DNA of 64,000 nucleotides, taken from assembly GCF_029960785.1 (NCBI RefSeq), contig NZ_JASBQE010000021.1, positions 62,001 to 126,000 of the forward strand, given 5' to 3'. The position numbers and the translations under genes were made by a program. This stretch comes from Polyangium sp. 15x6. GTDB taxonomy: Bacteria > Myxococcota_A > Polyangia > Polyangiales > Polyangiaceae. Below, piece after piece: positions 48,644-57,499 of the stretch (positions are counted from its first letter, which is position 1; each line of letters opens with the position of its first letter). The notes beneath the pieces are model-generated. The model had not been told where the DNA came from and did not search any database. It worked only from the letters and a program-made list of their open reading frames with translations.

Positions 48644-50197
48644 GTGAGGATCTGCCCCGCGTGCTCGCGCGAGTACCCCGATGCGCGCTCGCATTGTCAG
48701 GATGACGGGATCAAGCTCGTCATCCTGGACAAGACGGCGGCGATCCGGGCCGGAGAGCTCGTGGGGCAGCTCGTCGACGGGCGCTATCGGATCGAGCGCG
48801 TCCTCGGCCACGGCGGCATGGGCACCATCTACGCCTGCCGGCACGTGGTCGTCGGCAAGGCGTTCGCGATGAAGGTGCTGCGTCCGCCGCGCAGCGGGCA
48901 CAACGAGGGTGTGCTCGCGCGCTTCATCCGCGAGGCGCAGACGGCGAACGCGCTGAAGAGCCGGCACATCATCGAGACGACGGACTTCGGGCAGCTCGCC
49001 GACGGCCCGTTCTACGTGGTGATGGAGCTGCTCGAGGGCTTCGATCTCGCGCGGGCGATGCGCGAGTCGAGGCTCGGTCCCGCGCAGCTCCTGCACGTGT
49101 TCATCCAGATCGCCGACACGCTCGAGCTCGTGCACGCGCACGGGATCGTCCACCGCGATCTGAAGCCGGACAACGTGTTCCTCGTGCAGGAGAACGGCGA
49201 TCCGCTGTTCGTGAAGCTCCTGGATTTCGGGATCGCGAAGGTGCTGCACAGCGGTTCGTCGGAGCTGACCGAGGAGGGGATGATCCTCGGCACACCGCAC
49301 TACATGGCGCCCGAGCAAGCGCGCAGCGAGGGCGTGGATCACCGCGCCGACGTGTACTCGCTCGGCGTGATGATGTACCGCGCCTTCACGGGGAGGCTGC
49401 CGTTCACCGCGGAGTCGACGATCGGTGTGATCACGCGGCACGCGATGGAAGCGCCGGAGCCGCCGAGCCGGTTCTGCGCGATGGACGGGCAGCTCGAAGC
49501 GGTGATCCTGCGCTGCATGGCGAAGCGGCCCGAGGAGCGGCCGCAACGCATGGCCGAGGTGTCGCGCGATCTGCGCGCGCTCGCGATGAAGTCGTCGGGC
49601 CAGGGCTGGCCCGTGCCGAATCCCACGAGCCCCCCAGGACACGCGCCGGGGCCGTACGCGACGGGGAACTTCGCGCGGATCTCGACAGGCAACGCGGCCG
49701 TGCCGATGCCCGCGGCGACGCCGAGCCAGGCGCCGCCGCCGATGGGGGAGAGCGGCGCGACGCAGCGCGGGTTCGTCACGTCCGCCACGGGAGCGCACAA
49801 GGCGCCGCCGAAGCGCAGCGCGGCCGTGCTCGTGTCCCTCGTCGTAGCGGCGCTCGCGATGAGCGGGATCGGCGCGGTGCTCGCGTTCGCCGTGATGCGC
49901 GGAGGCCGAAGCCCGCAAGAGAACGCGAGCGCGTCGAGCGCAGAGGCGCCCGACCCGAGCGCGAGCCCGACGTCGCCGTCGCGAGCGCTCGCCGCGACGG
50001 CGCCGCCCGAGCCGACGTCGCCGCCGCCCGCGACCTCGGCCGCGTCGTCGCCGACGTCCGCGCCGACGACGACGCCCGCGTCCACGCAGTCGCAAGCTCG
50101 CACGACGTCGCCCGGGCCCGTTCGTACGGCAGCGCCGCCGCCCACGACCACCAGCAAAACGGGCCGCAGGTCGGAGATCCGGAGTCCTTTCGAATGA
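48644..50197 (+). CDS. Membrane-anchored Hanks-type Ser/Thr protein kinase
   Basis: 517 residues from a GTG. A short N-terminal zinc-ribbon-like unit (CPAC ... C) precedes the kinase domain at about 48-310: glycine loop LGHGGMGTIY, VAIK-equivalent AMKVL, catalytic HRDLKPDNVF, DFG in LLDFGIAKV, and APEQ. A Pro-rich juxtamembrane part and one TM helix (LVSLVVAALAMSGIGAVLAF) follow, then a Ser/Thr/Pro tail outside. Myxobacteria have very many such kinases. It is coupled to the next gene by ATGA. Confidence 0.92.
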   Translation: MRICPACSREYPDARSHCQDDGIKLVILDKTAAIRAGELVGQLVDGRYRIERVLGHGGMGTIYACRHVVVGKAFAMKVLRPPRSGHNEGVLARFIREAQTANALKSRHIIETTDFGQLADGPFYVVMELLEGFDLARAMRESRLGPAQLLHVFIQIADTLELVHAHGIVHRDLKPDNVFLVQENGDPLFVKLLDFGIAKVLHSGSSELTEEGMILGTPHYMAPEQARSEGVDHRADVYSLGVMMYRAFTGRLPFTAESTIGVITRHAMEAPEPPSRFCAMDGQLEAVILRCMAKRPEERPQRMAEVSRDLRALAMKSSGQGWPVPNPTSPPGHAPGPYATGNFARISTGNAAVPMPAATPSQAPPPMGESGATQRGFVTSATGAHKAPPKRSAAVLVSLVVAALAMSGIGAVLAFAVMRGGRSPQENASASSAEAPDPSASPTSPSRALAATAPPEPTSPPPATSAASSPTSAPTTTPASTQSQARTTSPGPVRTAAPPPTTTSKTGRRSEIRSPFE

Positions 50198-51048
50198 TCC
50201 GTCGCTCCATGCCGCTCGTCGCGGCGTCGCTCCTCGGTTTGTCCTTCCTCGTCGCGAGCCCCGTCGTCTCGGCCCAGGCGAAGAAGCCCGCGCCGGCCGC
50301 CCCGGCGACGAAGAAGAAGCCGCCGAACAAGAACGATCCGAAGCTCGTCGAGGCCAAGCGTCTGTTCCAGCAGGGCGAGGATCTCTACACGAAGGGCGAC
50401 TACGAGAAGGCGATCGAGGTGTGGGAGATGTCCTACGAGCTCTCGCAGCGAGAGCTGATCCTCGAGAGCATCGCGAACGCCTACGAGCGGCTCGGGAAGG
50501 CCGAGAAGGCGCGCGAGTACCTCGGCCGCTGGCGTGAAGCCGCGCCGCCGGAGGAGCACGCCGATCTCGACGCGCGGCTCGCGAAGCTCGACGAGCGCAT
50601 CGCGAAGGAGAAGGCAGACAAGGACGCGAAGGACAAGGCCGACCAGGACGCGAAGGACAAACGCGAAGCCGACGAACGAGCGAAGCGCGAGGGCGGCAAG
50701 CTCTTCATGCCAGGCGTGATCATCGCGGCCGCGGGCGGAGCCATGGCGCTCGGCGGCGGCGTGCTCGACATCCTGGCCGCGACGCGCAGGCCCGACGAGT
50801 CGGTCGTGTGCGGAAAGACGGCAGATGGAAGGCAGCTCTGCCGCTCGTCAGCGCAAGACGACATCGAGACGTCGAACACCTTCGCGACCGTCGGCGACAT
50901 CATGCTGATCGGCGGAGGCGTGGCCGCAGTGGTAGGCGTGGTCCTCGTGGTGACGCAGAGCGGCGGGAAGAAGAGCGCAGAGAAGACCGCCGTCGCGCCG
51001 TGGTTCCTGCCCGGCGGCGGCGGCATCGTGGCAGGCGGGTCGTTCTAG
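50194..51048 (+). CDS. Exported TPR-containing protein paired with the kinase
   Basis: 284 residues with a signal peptide (SLLGLSFLVASPVVSAQA). A TPR-like part (LFQQGEDLYTKGDYEKAIEV, then ESIANAYERLGKAEKA) is followed by a Lys/Asp-rich coiled coil, two TM helices (VIIAAAGGAMALGGGVLDIL; IMLIGGGVAAVVGVVLVV) and a Gly-rich end. TPR partners behind such kinases are common in myxobacteria. Probable envelope scaffold. Confidence 0.8.
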   Translation: MIRRSMPLVAASLLGLSFLVASPVVSAQAKKPAPAAPATKKKPPNKNDPKLVEAKRLFQQGEDLYTKGDYEKAIEVWEMSYELSQRELILESIANAYERLGKAEKAREYLGRWREAAPPEEHADLDARLAKLDERIAKEKADKDAKDKADQDAKDKREADERAKREGGKLFMPGVIIAAAGGAMALGGGVLDILAATRRPDESVVCGKTADGRQLCRSSAQDDIETSNTFATVGDIMLIGGGVAAVVGVVLVVTQSGGKKSAEKTAVAPWFLPGGGGIVAGGSF

Positions 51049-51078
51049 TTCGCGAGACGATTGTCAAGCGTCTCGTCT

Positions 51079-51195
51079 TGGGGACGCCGCGCCGGGGCGC
51101 TGCCCCGGGCCCCGCGGGGGCTGTCCGCCCCTCGACCCGGACCAGGGCAAGCCCTGGACTCGGGTTGGAAGAACTGCGCAATGCGCAGTTCTTCC
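51079..51195 (+). repeat. Structured dispersed repeat, copy A
   Basis: Starts near TGGGGACGCCGCGCC and ends with a near-perfect hairpin GGAAGAACTGCGCA/TGCGCAGTTCTTCC at 51167-51195. Internal hairpins are CCGGGGC/GCCCCGG and CCAGGGC/GCCCTGG. Two further copies lie at 57181 and 57381 (inverted). It fills the gap after the TPR gene, where it could also act as a terminator. Confidence 0.75.
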
Positions 51196-51246
51196 CCGAG
51201 CGCCAACGCTTGTCGCCCGAGGGCCGCGCGTGCTACGCGGCCCTCC

Positions 51247-52179
51247 ATGTCGACTCGTGCACTCGTGGGGCACTACACGGAAGAACGCGCTTGGCGCGCA
51301 GTTTGGGTTCATTACGACGGCGCGCCAGAAGAGCTTGGTGCGCGCCTGTGTCGCGCGGTGCAGTTGAGTGGCGGCGATTCTGCTCTCGTGCTCGAGCATG
51401 TGTTCTCCACCAACGGCTGGTCCTCCTGGCCCGACCGTCCTCACCACCCCTTGGACCCGGATGACCAGGTCCTCACATCGGCCAAAGGGGACGCCGACTT
51501 TGACTGGTACTACCTATTCAGCCGAGTCGACCGAAGGCTGGACGTCATCCCCGCCGGGAAAAAGGGCCTCGAGCCAAAGTGGCAGGTTCGATTCGGGGTC
51601 GATGGGAGGCCGAGTCACGCGCTCGGTGTCTCCGATCTCCAGCTCGCGGACCTGAGATCGGTCCGAGATGCCTGGGAACGACGCTGTCGAGAACCGCTCT
51701 CCGGCGTGCTGTCCGGGCTGCTGGACGATCTCGGATTGCCTCTAGGTCATATCGGTCTCGGGACCGAGCCGGCGGGTGGGCCCTCGATGCGTGAGCTCCA
51801 TGTGGGTGCTCGCATCATTCACCTGGAGACGATGGGTTCGGAAGGCCGACAGGAGTTTTGCGCCGGCGGGCGTCGTATTCCCTTCCCATCCCCGTCGGCC
51901 TGGTTCGAGAAGCACGGTGGCCACTTGCAAGGCATCGGAGAGGCGCTCGGAGCGGAGCTCGAGCTCTACGGCGAAGACGAGCTCTTCTGCTTTCGGCGGG
52001 TCGTGGAGTCCGTAGAGGACGAAAAGCGCGAAATGGGACTCGAAGAGGCCCATCAGCTCGATCCCGAGGCCGTCGTCGGAAACTCCATCGGCGAGCTCGT
52101 GGCACGTCGGCACGTGGTCTGGCGCTGGCTCTTCGATGAAGCCTGGAAGAATGCCACCGGGCTGGCGACGCGGCCGTAG
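51247..52179 (+). CDS. Hypothetical cytoplasmic protein
   Basis: 310 residues. The ATG at 51247 (MSTRALVGHYTEERAWRAVW) is chosen because upstream in-frame codons are the dispersed repeat. The first 110 residues look like a small domain (WVHYDGAPEELGARLC ... DADFDWYYLF). The rest is alpha/beta without motif. I do not recognise it. Confidence 0.65.
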   Translation: MSTRALVGHYTEERAWRAVWVHYDGAPEELGARLCRAVQLSGGDSALVLEHVFSTNGWSSWPDRPHHPLDPDDQVLTSAKGDADFDWYYLFSRVDRRLDVIPAGKKGLEPKWQVRFGVDGRPSHALGVSDLQLADLRSVRDAWERRCREPLSGVLSGLLDDLGLPLGHIGLGTEPAGGPSMRELHVGARIIHLETMGSEGRQEFCAGGRRIPFPSPSAWFEKHGGHLQGIGEALGAELELYGEDELFCFRRVVESVEDEKREMGLEEAHQLDPEAVVGNSIGELVARRHVVWRWLFDEAWKNATGLATRP

Positions 52180-52240
52180 CATCGCTCGACGGAGTTGCGT
52201 CATCGTCGAGAGCGGGAGCGGAGCGTGATAAGCTCGGCCC

Positions 52241-53383
52241 GTGCGGCAAGAAACCCAGATCGAGCTGATCTGCCGGGCGCTCGACAACATCGATCGACGT
52301 CGGAGCGACGCGGATGGCGAGCCGTTCGAGCTCCCGGTCGAGCGTTATCTCGATCCTTCGATATTTGAACGAGAGCGCGCGCTCCTCCGCTCGCGCCCTG
52401 TCGTTGTCGGCTTTGCCTCGCAGGTCGCTTCGCCTGGCGATTTCATCACGCATGACCACGCTGGCGTTCCTCTCGTCGTGACGCACGATCATGACGGCGT
52501 GCTTCGCGCGTTCGTCAACGTCTGCCGCCATCGCGGGGCGCGTATTGCCGACGCGTGTGGCCATGCCCAGCGCCTGGTCTGCCCGTATCACGGGTGGTCT
52601 TACAACTTGTCGGGCCGCCTCGAAGGCGTGCCGCATCGACAGGAGTTTGCCGGCGTCGATCTCGAGCAGCGCGGCTTGATCGAGCTCCCGGTATGGCGGC
52701 GCTTCGGCCTCGTCTTCGCGTGCCTCACGCCGGGGCCGGCGACGCGCGCGTTTCCCTTTGCCGAGGACCTGGAGGAGCTCGACAGCCACGTGCTTCATGC
52801 TCCCAGCGAGCGCACCCGCCGCATGAACTGGAAGCTGATGATGGACGGCTCGTGGGAGACGTACCATTTCCGGGTCACGCACGCGAAGACGATTGCATCG
52901 CATTTCTTCGACAATACGGGCGTCTTCGATTTCGTGGAGCCGGACATCCGGATGGTGCTTCCCAAGCGGAGCATCGTCGATCTGCGCCACGAGGATCCCG
53001 CGACCTACCGGATCCGCCAGCATGCGAACCTGCTCTACGGCCTGTTCCCCAACACGATCGTGCTGGTGCAGCCCGATCACGCCATGGTGGTGACGATGTG
53101 GCCGACTTCGATCGATCGCACCACCATCGTCGCCGGGATGCTGATCCCGGAACCCCCGCAGACCGAGAAGGCGCGCGCTCACTGGCAAAAGAACGAGGCG
53201 ATCTTCTGGAACGCGATCGAGGAAGACATCGCGATGGGGGAGCGGATCCAGAGCACGCTCTCGTCCGGCGTGAATCGATCCTTTCTGTTCGGCCGCTGCG
53301 AGCACCTGATCGGCAAGTTTCACCGGGTCCTGGAGGAGGCCATCACCGACGCCACGTCGCGCAAGACCGTCTCCCGCGAATGA
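52241..53383 (+). CDS. Rieske-type aromatic ring-hydroxylating/choline monooxygenase-like oxygenase
   Basis: 380 residues from a GTG. The Rieske 2Fe-2S motif is CRHRGA ... CPYHGW at about 94-115. The catalytic domain shows the mononuclear iron ligands in MDGSWETYHFRVTH and a later Asp. The family uses a separate reductase and oxygen to hydroxylate substrates; no reductase gene is adjacent. The substrate is unknown. The 183 bp after it (to 53566) show no gene. Confidence 0.88.
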   Translation: MRQETQIELICRALDNIDRRRSDADGEPFELPVERYLDPSIFERERALLRSRPVVVGFASQVASPGDFITHDHAGVPLVVTHDHDGVLRAFVNVCRHRGARIADACGHAQRLVCPYHGWSYNLSGRLEGVPHRQEFAGVDLEQRGLIELPVWRRFGLVFACLTPGPATRAFPFAEDLEELDSHVLHAPSERTRRMNWKLMMDGSWETYHFRVTHAKTIASHFFDNTGVFDFVEPDIRMVLPKRSIVDLRHEDPATYRIRQHANLLYGLFPNTIVLVQPDHAMVVTMWPTSIDRTTIVAGMLIPEPPQTEKARAHWQKNEAIFWNAIEEDIAMGERIQSTLSSGVNRSFLFGRCEHLIGKFHRVLEEAITDATSRKTVSRE

Positions 53384-53566
53384 TCTGAATCATGGCTTTC
53401 CTTGGCTTCGAGTTGAAACGCCACCGTGCCCGATCGTCGAAGTGACGTCAACCGACGGCCGGCACGAGGGATGAGGCAGCCATGTTTCCGCGGGCGGGAG
53501 CGGACGTGGGGGCTTGGATCAGAAGATCCCCGCGGGACGAGGCCCTCGTCCGCGCGGACCTCGCCT

Positions 53567-54556
53567 TCATCCGCTGCAGTAGCAGTCCAGATGGTGCAGC
53601 GGTTTGCCTAGATTGTTGGGGTCGGTGGCCTTCGGCGTGGCGTTGCACTCGGCGCTGAACTCGTAGTCTTGGGGGGCATAGGCAGCCACTGCGTATTCGC
53701 ATTCGAGGCCATGCGCGCTGCACACGCTGTCGCACGTGGCGAGCTCGGTCGTGGTGATGATGGATTCACACGAACCACCCGAGCAGTGGTAGTCGCCCCA
53801 GACGACGCCTGGGCACTGCCGCCCGCACGTGCCGCAGTTCGAGGGGTCCGAGCCGAGGGATTTGCAGACGCCGTCACAGGACGTTTGCCCCTGCTTGCAC
53901 GTCCCCTGGCCATCGACGCACACCGGCTCGGGGTTGTTGCAGGTTCCGCAATGATTGGGGCTCGTCAGGAGATCCACGCACGTCTTGCCGTCGCACCTCT
54001 CGGCGTTGGCCTGGCAAATCGCCCTGCCTTCGACACACGTCCCGGCCCCGGCGGGCACGTTGCAGGCGCCGCAGTGGTCCGGATCGGTCAGGAGATCATG
54101 GCATTGGCCATCGCAGATGCCGCACGTGCCGGTCTTCAGCGGTGCCTGGTATCGGTCTCCGCTCCCCTCGGCCGTGTAGGCGACGAGCGAGGTCGTTTCA
54201 TTGGCGGGCGCGGTGAAGACGATCGTGCAGCGCGTGTTTCCCCCGGGGGCGAGGGACGCGGTCGATTTGCACCCCTGGGGATGGGCCTCGGTGACCGCGT
54301 CTCCCATGAATTCGAGACCATTGGGCGTCTGCACCGAGAAAAGCGGGGCCAGGATCCTGTGGCTCACGCTGGAGTTGTTCCGGAGCACGAGGTCGACGAC
54401 GACGAACGCGTCGCCGGACGGGGCCGAGACCCCTCCGACCTCCGTGGTACGAACGGAGCCCACGGGCTCGAGAACGAAGTCGCTCCCGCTGCAAGCAAAG
54501 AGGTTCAACAGCGACAGGCATGCGAGTCCCGCCCAAAAATGATTTTTCCTTACCAT
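53567..54556 (-). CDS. Cys-rich lipoprotein with Stig1-like repeats
   Basis: 329 residues; AAGGA eight bases before the ATG. Lipobox LLNLFAC. A beta domain at about 35-135 (VVDLVLRNNSSVSHRILAP) is followed by at least four Cys repeats of the form CDGKTCVDLLTSPNHCGTCN, the Stig1-like pattern typical of myxobacterial exported proteins. Likely at the cell surface. Role unknown. Confidence 0.8.
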   Translation of the reverse strand: MVRKNHFWAGLACLSLLNLFACSGSDFVLEPVGSVRTTEVGGVSAPSGDAFVVVDLVLRNNSSVSHRILAPLFSVQTPNGLEFMGDAVTEAHPQGCKSTASLAPGGNTRCTIVFTAPANETTSLVAYTAEGSGDRYQAPLKTGTCGICDGQCHDLLTDPDHCGACNVPAGAGTCVEGRAICQANAERCDGKTCVDLLTSPNHCGTCNNPEPVCVDGQGTCKQGQTSCDGVCKSLGSDPSNCGTCGRQCPGVVWGDYHCSGGSCESIITTTELATCDSVCSAHGLECEYAVAAYAPQDYEFSAECNATPKATDPNNLGKPLHHLDCYCSG

Positions 54557-54747
54557 CGATTGATTCCTTGCCGTATTCGATAGGGGGTTCGTGATCGGCG
54601 GATCATCGGACATCCTGTCCGATGGTCGAGCGCCGTCACATGGGTCCGTCAGGGACGCCACCCTCGTACATCAGTATTCTACCTTGCCCCACGTTCATCG
54701 GGGAAGGACAAGAACGCGCCGCAGACGGGAAGCCAGCCCGTGAGGAG

Positions 54748-54791
54748 CTTGCTCCACATCACCCAGCCGGCCGCGAAGGACCAGAGCGGGT
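54748..54791 (-). pseudogene. Fragment of an Mpo1-like gene
   Basis: Forty-four bases match 57632-57675 inside the intact Mpo1-like gene with one difference. On the minus strand they code for PLWSFAAGWVMWSKLL against PLWSFAADWVMWSKML in the intact gene. Flanking sequence is unrelated. It lies in the 327-bp gap 54557-54883, which holds no other gene. Confidence 0.7.
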
Positions 54792-54883
54792 GCTCTTCCA
54801 AGGTGACCTCCGCGCGTGGGGACCTGTCGTTGCGCCCCTTCCACGTTGACACGAATACACGACCGGACGAGACTCCCCGCCGC

Positions 54884-55426
54884 ATGGGAAGCCAATTCCT
54901 CGACCTTCTCCTCGTGGACCCTGCGCTCCTCCAGGCGCGTCTTCGCGGCGATGCCCCCGATCTCGTCGATGCCGTCTACCGTGCGGCCGACGCGCCCGAC
55001 GAGAGGTTGCGCCCTGCATTCGAGGTGATGGCGCGGGGCACGTTCGTCTTTTTGTCGAAGGGCGTGGAGCATCCCGAGGGGGCGATGTATGGGCGCGCGG
55101 TGGAGCATCTTCTCTCCACGCTCGCGCATCGGAAGTGGTGCCTCGAATATTATCCCGACGAGAGCGAGCACCCGCTCTGGGAGCTCTCGTATCGGAGATG
55201 CGACGCGGAATGGCTGGACTTGCCCGCGTCCGAATCTGGCATTCCGGCGATCGCTTGGCGTAGCCCCGAGACGTGCCGGAGCCTCTCCGGCTCGATTGCG
55301 CACGCGCTCTCCTCTCGGACGTTCAACGAGCGGTATAGCCCCGAGGCGACGCTCCGCGAGGCGAAGGACGCGCTCGCGGAGGCGTCCTCGTCGGGCCATG
55401 GGCTGTTCACGATTTTTCAGGGATAG
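54884..55426 (+). CDS. Hypothetical protein, first of SWIM cluster
   Basis: 180 residues from the ATG giving MGSQFLDLLLVDPALLQARL. Upstream in-frame codons cover the Mpo1-like fragment and are excluded. Contains KWCLEYYPDESEHPLWELSY and a C-terminal helical part. No family recognised. Eleven bases separate it from the SWIM gene. Confidence 0.6.
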   Translation: MGSQFLDLLLVDPALLQARLRGDAPDLVDAVYRAADAPDERLRPAFEVMARGTFVFLSKGVEHPEGAMYGRAVEHLLSTLAHRKWCLEYYPDESEHPLWELSYRRCDAEWLDLPASESGIPAIAWRSPETCRSLSGSIAHALSSRTFNERYSPEATLREAKDALAEASSSGHGLFTIFQG

Positions 55427-55437
55427 AGGGGGACGCC

Positions 55438-55755
55438 ATGACCTGGCTCGGCTCGTTGACGGTCGATCGCGTGCAAGCGCTGGCGTCGGACGCCCGTGCA
55501 TTTTCGGATGGCAAGAAGCTCGCGAAGGCCTCGGCCTGGCGCAGGCTGGGCCGCGAGGGAGATGCCGTGTGGGGCGTGGCGCTCGGCTCGAAGGGCGACG
55601 CCTATGCGGTCTTCGCGCGCTCGGCGGACGATGCGCGGTGTAGCTGCCCGAGCCGCAAAAGGCCCTGCAAGCACGCGCTCGGGCTATTGCTCCTCGCGGC
55701 GAATGGGCATACGTTCGTGGAGGAGGCCTTGCCGGCGGGGCATCGGTATACTTGA
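55438..55755 (+). CDS. SWIM zinc-finger protein
   Basis: 105 residues. The SWIM pattern CxC...CxH is in ARCSCPSRKRPCKHALGLLL. The upstream strand AVFARSADD fits the fold. SWIM domains bind DNA or protein and in bacteria often accompany AAA/vWA genes, none of which is next to it here. Stop overlaps the next gene's start region. Confidence 0.8.
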   Translation: MTWLGSLTVDRVQALASDARAFSDGKKLAKASAWRRLGREGDAVWGVALGSKGDAYAVFARSADDARCSCPSRKRPCKHALGLLLLAANGHTFVEEALPAGHRYT

Positions 55756-56702
55756 TGGCCCTCGCGTCCTTCTTGTCGACGACGACCTTTCCTCCACCAG
55801 GGCCACTTCCGCCGCACGACGACGCGGACCTGCCTCTCCTCGTGCGTACGGCCCAGGGGGCGCCGGGTGAGCCTGTCTGGCCCGGGCTCTTCCCGCGATC
55901 TCCCGCGAAGCTCGCTCGGCTCTTGTTATCGTCTCGCGGGTATTTCCCGGCGACCTCGGTGCTCGCCGCCGCGCAGCGCGCATATCCGACGGATCCGCAT
56001 GGGGCTCCACGAGAGAAGCGCGTGTATGACGCGCACGACGCATTTGCTTGTGCGCTCGTCCATCCCGGCCTGGCACCGAACGTGCGCGCAAAGCTCGTGG
56101 AGGCGACGATAGGAGCAGAGGCCGCCGGACGAGGATGGCGCTCGCGGCGCAAGAGCTTCGCCATCTTCCGCTGGGCAGCCGAGCATGGTCATGTCGACCG
56201 CTCGCTCCTGTCGGCTCCTCTCGCGGAGCGTGTGGACATTCGACCGCCGCGCGGGCCGAAGAAGCCCGCGCTCGATCCTCATCCCCAGGGCGGCCGAGGC
56301 GCGCTCGCCTGCTTCGCGGCCGTCTGGCCACGCTTTCGCCAGAGGCTCGAATCGGAGCGCGAACACGAATCCTGGCTCGATTATCCAGGCATCGCCGACA
56401 TGGGACGGAGGCACGCGCGCGCATTCACGAGCGGCTGCAAAGCGCCGTGGGTGCAAGACGTGTTCGAGGCGATGGAGCACGTGCTCGTCCACGGGGACGG
56501 TGAAGCGAAAAACCTCGTCGTCGTGGGCCTGATGGAGGCCGTCCAGGCATGGGCCTACCCGGCAGGGCGAGCGGGCGACCGATACGAAGCGATGCTCCCC
56601 CCGAATGCCGCGAAAGCATGGGCAGATCTCATCGAAGGGTGGACGGGGGAGGGGATTCGCACGCTCGATGCATGGCGGAAAAAGGGGACGACGGGCGCAT
56701 AG
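55755..56702 (+). CDS. Protein with C-terminal immunity-like domain
   Basis: 315 residues from the ATG sharing one base with the SWIM stop. The N-terminal 200 residues are helical. The last 100 (FEAMEHVLVHGDGEAKNLVV, then VGLMEAVQAWAY ... AWADLIEGW) resemble the DUF7674-type domain of polymorphic-toxin immunity proteins; this is from memory. No toxin gene is adjacent. Confidence 0.6.
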   Translation: MALASFLSTTTFPPPGPLPPHDDADLPLLVRTAQGAPGEPVWPGLFPRSPAKLARLLLSSRGYFPATSVLAAAQRAYPTDPHGAPREKRVYDAHDAFACALVHPGLAPNVRAKLVEATIGAEAAGRGWRSRRKSFAIFRWAAEHGHVDRSLLSAPLAERVDIRPPRGPKKPALDPHPQGGRGALACFAAVWPRFRQRLESEREHESWLDYPGIADMGRRHARAFTSGCKAPWVQDVFEAMEHVLVHGDGEAKNLVVVGLMEAVQAWAYPAGRAGDRYEAMLPPNAAKAWADLIEGWTGEGIRTLDAWRKKGTTGA

Positions 56703-57180
56703 CGTCGCCGTCGACGGTCGACGCCCCTTTTCGCTCGGCCGACCGCCTCCCGAAAACCCTCACCCTCGCATTCCAGGCGCCCGCTCCGGCACCTGCACCC
56801 GCACGCCCACCCGCAAGCGCACCCGCAAGCGCACGCGCGCGCGCGCCTCCGCCTTCGCGTTGCCCCCGCCCACCCGCAAACCTTCGCCGCCCCCCATCGC
56901 CAGGCCGATCACCCGCCGCGTGCTCTCGACGAAACGAAGTCGCATCCTCTCGACCCCCCGCCGACCCTCGACGGAAGCCAGTCCGGCTCCGACCGCCTCC
57001 CGTCGCCCCTCGACGGCAGCCAGTCCGGCGCCCATCGCCCCCGTCGCCCCTCGACGAGCGCCCGTCGGCCGCCCGGATCCACCTCGCGTCGCGCGCCTCG
57101 GCCCGACAGCCACCTGGAACCTCACGTCGAGGATCGACGCGGAGATCCATGTGGTTTGAGCACTGGTCTCATCGGGAGCC
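56703..57180. other. Low-complexity non-coding region
   Basis: No supported gene. It has tandem (GCACCC GCAAGC)-type units at about 56790-56860 and three imperfect repeats built on CCTCGACGG-AGCCAGTCCGG at about 56955-57060. Frames on the minus strand give Arg/Gly/Ala-rich sequence without domain features, so a decayed gene is possible but unproven. Confidence 0.5.
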
Positions 57181-57290
57181 GTCGCGCCGGGGCTCTGCCC
57201 CGGACCCCGCGGGGGCTGTTCGCCCCTCGACCCGAACCAGGGCAAGCCCTGGACTCGGGGTGGAAGAACTGCGCTCCGCGCAGTTCTTCC
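57181..57290 (+). repeat. Structured dispersed repeat, copy B
   Basis: Same order of elements as copy A: GCCGGGGC...GCCCCGG, CCCCGCGGGGG, CCAGGGC AA GCCCTGG, then the terminal hairpin GGAAGAACTGCGC/GCGCAGTTCTTCC at 57262-57290. The terminal loop differs (TCC instead of AA). Confidence 0.75.
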
Positions 57291-57380
57291 AACGGGCCCG
57301 TGAGAGAGCCTTGCACGTCGAAAGGGCAGCGCGGCTGTCTTGATGGGCAGGGTCGTCGCCGGTCTTGACTCGGCCTGCTC

Positions 57381-57494
57381 GATGAACTGCGCATCGCGCA
57401 GTTCATCGACCCCGGGTCCAGCGCTTGCGCTGGTCCGGGTCCAGGGGCGGATAGCCCCGGTGGGGTCTGGGGCGAAGCCCCAGCGCAGCGTCCC
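57381..57494 (-). repeat. Structured dispersed repeat, copy C (inverted)
   Basis: On the minus strand it reads TGGGGACGCTGCGCTGGGGC and ends in GATGAACTGCGC/GCGCAGTTCATC (57381-57407). Stem bases differ from A and B in a paired way (CCAGCGC/GCGCTGG for CCAGGGC/GCCCTGG). It directly abuts the end of the Mpo1-like gene and could be its terminator. Confidence 0.75.
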
Positions 57495-57499
57495 CAGGC

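Noticed and set aside
51061-51246. N-terminal extension of the hypothetical gene at 51247
   Set aside because: The upstream codons are the dispersed repeat, also found at 57.2 kb outside any gene.
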